A stretch of DNA of 8,920 nt, taken from positions 7,379-16,298 of the forward strand of contig DGNI01000014.1 of assembly GCA_002388885.1 (NCBI GenBank), in the 5' to 3' direction. The stretch comes from Parvularculaceae bacterium UBA4496 (GTDB taxonomy: Bacteria; Pseudomonadota; Alphaproteobacteria; Caulobacterales; Parvularculaceae). Both the position numbers and the translations under genes were made by a program. The notes beneath the pieces were generated by a model. It searched no databases, was not told the DNA's origin, and saw only the letters and a program-made list of their open reading frames with translations. Below are positions 5,878 to 8,920 of this stretch, piece after piece (position 1 is the first letter of the stretch; every line of letters starts with the position of its first letter).

Positions 5878-6477
5878 TTAGAATTTACGCGACAGCACCA
5901 GATTGAGGCTGTGCGAGTCGTATTCGGTCGAAAGAGCGCCGAAGCCGTCCGTCAACGTCGCGCGATTGGCGTCGAGGTAACGATATTCAATACCGGCGCT
6001 CATCCGCTCGCTGACGTCTTTGCTAACGCCGCCAAACGCCTGATAGGCGAAAACGAAATCATGATCGCCTTCGCCGCCAACGCGGGCGGTGCCGGCGCCG
6101 AGGCCGGCATAAGGCGTGAAACCGCTTACGCCCGGCGCTTTCAGGATCGCGTTGCCCATAAAGCTCAGCGCGTTGATGTCGCCGCCGCCGTCAAACGCAA
6201 CGCCGTTGATGACGCCGCCGTCCACATTGTTTGAGCGGTAGGCGACTTCGCCTTCAACCGCGATGAATTTCGACAGATTGACGCCGTATGCGCCGCCGAC
6301 AACATAACCGATATCCGTATCCAGCTCGCCTGCGCCGGTTGCGACGCCCGGTACGACGCCGACAATGTCATGGTCTGAGCCGAGGCTCGCGCCGCCAAAC
6401 AGCTTGCCGTAAGTTTCCGCATTGGCGGAAGTTGCCGCAGTTGCGCCTATAGCGGCTGCGATCATTATTAAACGCAT
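5878..6477 (-). CDS. Outer-membrane beta-barrel protein, OmpA/Omp25-like opacity family
   Basis: This 199-residue protein has a signal peptide (cleavage predicted after ANA, residues 18-20) and a mature domain typical of eight-stranded outer-membrane barrels (OMP_b-brl type). Amphipathic strands alternate with glycine- and aspartate-rich loops: GKLFGGASLG (24-33), GYVVGGAYGVNLS (57-69), AVEGEVAYRS (73-82), FTPYAGLGAGTARVGG (120-135), FAYQAFGGVSKDV (143-155) and AGIEYRYLDANRA (161-173). The last strand, SLNLVLSRKF, ends in a C-terminal phenylalanine, the signal recognised by the BAM insertion machinery. The role is probably structural or surface adhesion; no channel function can be read. I chose the ATG at 6475-6477 because AGGTG lies six bases upstream. 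An in-frame GTG at 6486 overlaps that Shine-Dalgarno and is less likely. A stable stem-loop lies just upstream in the leader. Confidence 0.88.
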   Translation of the reverse strand: MRLIMIAAAIGATAATSANAETYGKLFGGASLGSDHDIVGVVPGVATGAGELDTDIGYVVGGAYGVNLSKFIAVEGEVAYRSNNVDGGVINGVAFDGGGDINALSFMGNAILKAPGVSGFTPYAGLGAGTARVGGEGDHDFVFAYQAFGGVSKDVSERMSAGIEYRYLDANRATLTDGFGALSTEYDSHSLNLVLSRKF

Positions 6478-6495
6478 GGGTTTCACCTAATTGAT

Positions 6496-6511
6496 GGCGG
6501 ACCGTTCCGCC
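6496..6511 (-). promoter_or_regulatory. Leader stem-loop before the outer-membrane protein gene
   Basis: GGCGGA-ACGG-TCCGCC (minus strand) forms a perfect six-base-pair GC-rich stem with a four-base loop. It ends only about five bases upstream of the AGGTG ribosome-binding site of the beta-barrel gene. It could be a stabilising 5' stem of the messenger, as is known for ompA in enterobacteria, or a protein-binding inverted repeat. No clear -10/-35 pair was found for this gene. Confidence 0.4.
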
Positions 6512-6679
6512 GAGGCGCGGGGATGTGGCGGTGGTTTCGTTGTTTGGCAATCGTGCAGGCGACGAAAAGAAGCGTTCTCACGCCGATTTGAAAAAGGCTA
6601 ACGGCCGGCAATGCAAAAGCTGTATATCCGGTAATGTTTCAGATTACATCGCTGCAATTTATTCTTCGATACGAACGGA

Positions 6680-6703
6680 GCTTGCGTCATAAGGAACGCA
6701 AGC
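6680..6703. promoter_or_regulatory. Perfect 8-base inverted repeat upstream of the acyl-CoA dehydrogenase
   Basis: GCTTGCGT (6680-6687) and ACGCAAGC (6696-6703) are exact reverse complements separated by eight bases. They end 13 bases before the ATG at 6717 and just upstream of the GGGAG ribosome-binding site. Genes of fatty-acid oxidation are often controlled by dimeric TetR- or GntR-type repressors that bind such sites, so an operator is plausible; a leader hairpin is the alternative. The remaining spacer (6512-6679) shows nothing else I can identify, and no convincing promoter. Confidence 0.35.
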
Positions 6704-6716
6704 AAGGGAGCTATAG

Positions 6717-8510
6717 ATGACTTTTTCCACCCCCATTCGCGATATGCGGTTTATTCTTGAACATGCGGCCGGGTTCGATGCGCTTGAAAAGACCGGCGCA
6801 TTTCCGGAACTCACCGATGATCTTCTCGCGGCGATCCTCGATGAAATGGGAAAGTATTGCGATCAGGTTGTCGCGCCGCTGAATGACGTCAGCGATCAAA
6901 ACGGGGCAAAGCTTGAAAACGGCGTCGTCAGAACGACGCCGGGTTTCAAGGAAGCCTATGTGCAATATGTGGAAAGCGGCTGGGGCTCTTTGTCGTTTCC
7001 GGAAGATGCAGGCGGGCAGGGATTGCCGACAACGCTCGCCGTGGCGCTGGTCGACGCGCTGAACGGCGCGTGCATGTCCTTCGCGATCGGCACGACGCTG
7101 ACGACAGGTGCGGTCAAAGCGCTGAAGGCCGCCGGCACGGACGAACAAAAACGCCTTTACCTTGAAAAGATGGTCACCGGCGCCTGGACTGGCACCATGA
7201 ACCTCACCGAACCGCAGGCGGGATCGGACCTGTCGGCCGTGCGCACCAAGGCCGAACCGGTGGGCGACGGCCGGTACAAGATCAGTGGACAGAAGATTTT
7301 CATCACCTATGGCGATCACGATATGACCGAGAACATCGTTCATCTTGTGCTCGCGCGCCTGCCCGATGCGCCGGAAGGAACGGCGGGCATTTCGATGTTT
7401 CTCGTGCCGAAGTTTCATGTAAACGAAGATGGCTCGCTCGGCCTCCGCAATGACGCGCATTGCATCAAGCTCGAAGAAAAAATGGGCCTGCATGGAAGCC
7501 CCACCTGCGTCATGTCCTTTGGTGACAGCGGCGAGTGCTATGGCACTCTACTGGGCGCCGAGAACAAGGGGCTCAAAAACATGTTCATCATGATGAACGC
7601 CGCGCGCCTCGATGTGGGCGTGCAAGGGGTCGGCGTTGCAGAGCGCGCCTATCAGCGCGCGCTTGCTTACGCGCTTGACCGCAAGCAGGGCCGGGCGCCG
7701 GGCGTCAAGTCAGGCGAAATGGTTTCAATCTACGAGCATCAGGACGTGCGGCGGATGCTTTATTCCATGAAGGCGCTGGTCGATGCGTCCCGCGCCATTT
7801 GTTACGCCAATGCTGTTGCCTATGATCTTGCGCGAACATCGCCGGACGAGGCACAGCAGAAAACAGCAAAAGCGCTGGAAGAATTGCTGACGCCGATCTC
7901 AAAAGGATGGTCCACCGACCGCGCCAATGACGTGACCTCCCTCGGCGTGCAGGTGCATGGCGGCATGGGCTATATCGAGGAGACCGGCGCCGCGCAACAC
8001 ATGCGCGACGCGCGCATCGCCGCGATCTATGAAGGGACCAACGGCATTCAGGCCATGGACCTTGTGGGCCGCAAGCTGCAGGGCGACGGCGGCGCGGCAG
8101 CGAAGACGTTTGTCGCGAACGCACGCAAGGAGGCGGATCTTTTAAAAGCGGCGAAACGCGATGAATTGAAATCCATGGGCGCGCGGCTGGAGGCGGCGGC
8201 GAGGGCGCTTGATGCGTCTACGGACGGATTGCTGGAGGCGGCGAAGTCAGACCAGGAGGCGGTGCTCGCCGGCGCGGTTCCTTATTTGAAACAGTTCGGC
8301 AATGTCGCTGGCGGATATTACCTCGCCCGCGGCGCCATGGCGGCGGCCCTGATGATCAACGAAGGATCGGGCGACAAGGACTACCTTGAATCGAAAATCG
8401 CCATCGCGAAATTCTTCGCCGACAATTATCTCACCGAAGCAGTAAGCCTGACGGATGCAATCCTCGCCGGCGCCCTGCCGAAGCTAAATCCGGAGAAGTT
8501 GAGTGCGTAG
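6717..8510 (+). CDS. Acyl-CoA dehydrogenase, long (~600-residue) DmdC-like type
   Basis: This 597-residue FAD-dependent enzyme is predicted to introduce a 2,3-double bond into an acyl-CoA in the cytosol and pass electrons to electron-transfer flavoprotein. The N-terminal PIRDMRFIL (6-14) matches the short AcylCoA_DH_N extension of this subfamily. The helical N-terminal domain contains GWGSLSFPEDAGGQG (88-102). The middle beta domain has TGTMNLTEPQAGSDLSAVRT (158-177) and ISGQKIFITYGDHD (189-202). The C-terminal helical domain has VQVHGGMGYIEETGAAQHMRDARI (411-434) and the catalytic base Glu439 in IYEGTNGIQ. An extra domain (about 460-590) is the acyl-CoA dehydrogenase C-terminal-like module (PF12806) that makes these proteins about 200 residues longer than ordinary ones. 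Relatives include 3-methylmercaptopropionyl-CoA dehydrogenase (DmdC), but many paralogues act on other acyl-CoAs and no dmd genes are present here, so the substrate is open. Start supported by GGGAG seven bases upstream. Downstream lies a convergent tRNA, so the gene is probably monocistronic. Confidence 0.95.
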   Translation: MTFSTPIRDMRFILEHAAGFDALEKTGAFPELTDDLLAAILDEMGKYCDQVVAPLNDVSDQNGAKLENGVVRTTPGFKEAYVQYVESGWGSLSFPEDAGGQGLPTTLAVALVDALNGACMSFAIGTTLTTGAVKALKAAGTDEQKRLYLEKMVTGAWTGTMNLTEPQAGSDLSAVRTKAEPVGDGRYKISGQKIFITYGDHDMTENIVHLVLARLPDAPEGTAGISMFLVPKFHVNEDGSLGLRNDAHCIKLEEKMGLHGSPTCVMSFGDSGECYGTLLGAENKGLKNMFIMMNAARLDVGVQGVGVAERAYQRALAYALDRKQGRAPGVKSGEMVSIYEHQDVRRMLYSMKALVDASRAICYANAVAYDLARTSPDEAQQKTAKALEELLTPISKGWSTDRANDVTSLGVQVHGGMGYIEETGAAQHMRDARIAAIYEGTNGIQAMDLVGRKLQGDGGAAAKTFVANARKEADLLKAAKRDELKSMGARLEAAARALDASTDGLLEAAKSDQEAVLAGAVPYLKQFGNVAGGYYLARGAMAAALMINEGSGDKDYLESKIAIAKFFADNYLTEAVSLTDAILAGALPKLNPEKLSA

Positions 8511-8530
8511 TGCTATATATATTATGTGAA

Positions 8531-8607
8531 TGGTCGGAGTGGGGTGATTCGAACACCCGGCCCCTGCCTCCCGAAGACAGTGCTCTACCAGGCTGAGCTA
8601 CACTCCG
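8531..8607 (-). tRNA. tRNA-Pro (anticodon CGG), CCA end encoded
   Basis: On the minus strand the full cloverleaf folds. The acceptor stem CGGAGTG/CACTCCG pairs perfectly over seven bases, with the C1-G72 pair typical of bacterial tRNA-Pro. The D arm is GCTC...GAGC with AGCCTGGTA in the loop. The anticodon stem is CTGTC/GGCAG (one G-U) around the loop TTCGGGA, giving anticodon CGG, which reads CCG. A five-base variable loop follows, then the T arm GGGTG/CACCC with TTCGAAT. Discriminator A73 and an encoded CCA follow at 8531-8534. The 20-base gap to the stop of the converging acyl-CoA dehydrogenase gene contains no recognisable terminator. Confidence 0.97.
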
Positions 8608-8656
8608 AAATCCATATGGCCCGGTGATCGCTGAAGGGGCCTCTTGCGGGAGCGCC

Positions 8657-8685
8657 TCTATAACGACGGACCCGCGGGTGCGCAA
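8657..8685 (-). promoter_or_regulatory. Candidate promoter of tRNA-Pro
   Basis: On the minus strand TTGCGC (8680-8685) and TATAGA (8657-8662) are separated by 17 bases. The predicted start near 8650 gives a leader of about 42 bases before the tRNA at 8607. A TTGCG-type -35 with a TATAG-type -10 is reasonable for an alphaproteobacterial stable-RNA promoter. Confidence 0.45.
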
Positions 8686-8792
8686 TGGGGATTTCTTGAA
8701 GGTTCGCGCCCGCGAATTGGCAATATCGGCAACCCTTGCATGTCTTAGGATCAAGGATCGGATTCGGCCCCCGAATTTTACCCCACCGCCCA

Positions 8793-8820
8793 TTGCAAGC
8801 AGGGCGCGAAAGCGCTATCT
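8793..8820 (+). promoter_or_regulatory. Candidate promoter of tRNA-Gln
   Basis: TTGCAA (8793-8798) is followed after 16 bases by CTATCT (8815-8820). Transcription from about 8827 would give a leader of about 49 bases before the tRNA. This leader could form two small stems, CCCGC/GCGGG (8823-8842) and CGCCT/AGGCG (8844-8859). The arrangement mirrors that of the divergent tRNA-Pro. No protein gene is supported in the 268-base spacer between the two tRNAs. Confidence 0.4.
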
Positions 8821-8875
8821 CGCCCGCTCCTCGGCTCGCGGGACGCCTCAAAAAAGGCGCGCGCCGCCAGCATGT

Positions 8876-8920
8876 TGGGGCGTCGCCAAGTGGTAAGGCA
8901 TCGGTTTTTGGTACCGACAT
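8876..8920 (+). tRNA. tRNA-Gln (anticodon TTG), 5' part, truncated by the window edge
   Basis: The visible 45 bases are the 5' half and anticodon arm of a tRNA-Gln. They comprise acceptor strand TGGGGCG, D arm GCC...GGC with AAGTGGTAA in the loop, and anticodon stem TCGGT/ACCGA around the loop TTTTGGT. The anticodon TTG reads CAA, and also CAG by wobble. The 5' sequence and D arm match the bacterial tRNA-Gln pattern closely. The T arm and 3' acceptor strand lie beyond the window. Confidence 0.93.

Noticed and set aside
646..6477. The cluster of exported proteins considered as one undescribed envelope system
   Set aside because: The genes are on both strands in separate, partly convergent units. 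A housekeeping tRNA-modification gene is interspersed, and no shared regulatory motif is visible; density of exported proteins alone does not support a system.
6711..7493. A 260-codon minus-strand open frame opposite the acyl-CoA dehydrogenase
   Set aside because: It lies entirely antisense to well-conserved dehydrogenase motifs, has no family features, and is explained by GC-rich codon use.
8844..8859. CGCCT...AGGCG stem with an A-rich loop, considered as a terminator
   Set aside because: The stem is five pairs, no T-run follows, and it lies between a likely promoter and the tRNA-Gln it should serve.
8624..8896. A plus-strand open frame ending in GVAKW
   Set aside because: The ending is simply the translated start of the tRNA-Gln gene, and the rest is spacer with no ribosome-binding site or domain.
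8585..8920. A minus-strand open frame with a C-x-x-C-x-x-C-like stretch (CKGCRYC)
   Set aside because: It runs through both tRNA genes and both tRNA promoters. The cysteine cluster is a chance translation of the spacer.

Overview
The window looks like ordinary chromosome from an alphaproteobacterium. It is GC-rich with compact genes, and the first gene carries the alphaproteobacterial style of FAD-linked oxidase sequence. It also encodes a pair of COG4798-type lipoproteins, an OmpA/Omp25-like porin-fold protein, a DmdC-like acyl-CoA dehydrogenase of about 600 residues, and tRNAs, one with its CCA end encoded. I cannot name a genus. I see no insertion sequence, prophage, CRISPR array, toxin-antitoxin pair, rRNA or replication origin.

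Layout. At 1-480 (minus) lies the N-terminal part of a D-2-hydroxyglutarate dehydrogenase-like flavoprotein that continues off the left edge. A divergent spacer (481-645) leads to two tandem plus-strand lipoprotein genes (646-1452 and 1462-2301). They are paralogues of each other with a methyltransferase-like fold. Converging on them is a minus-strand block: a five-helix DUF2306-type membrane protein (2310-2843, with a good promoter of its own), the threonylcarbamoyl-AMP synthase Sua5/TsaC (2914-3858), and a small exported protein of unknown function (3903-4280). Divergent from that block is a lipoprotein amidohydrolase (4392-5822), which converges on a minus-strand outer-membrane beta-barrel gene (5878-6477). 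A 239-base divergent spacer follows, then a plus-strand acyl-CoA dehydrogenase (6717-8510). The right end holds tRNA-Pro(CGG) on the minus strand and, divergently, the first 45 bases of tRNA-Gln(TTG).

How the genes relate. Most are independent one- or two-gene units of central or envelope metabolism. Sua5 makes the activated intermediate for t6A tRNA modification. The acyl-CoA dehydrogenase and the 2-hydroxyacid dehydrogenase both pass electrons onward from flavin. Five of the nine proteins carry export signals: three lipoproteins, one beta-barrel and one small soluble protein. The window is therefore rich in envelope proteins, but nothing shows that they form one pathway. The least explained parts are the duplicated lipoproteins with a SAM-binding-type fold, the small exported protein, and a few short inverted repeats close to start codons. 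I do not see a convincing new multi-gene system.
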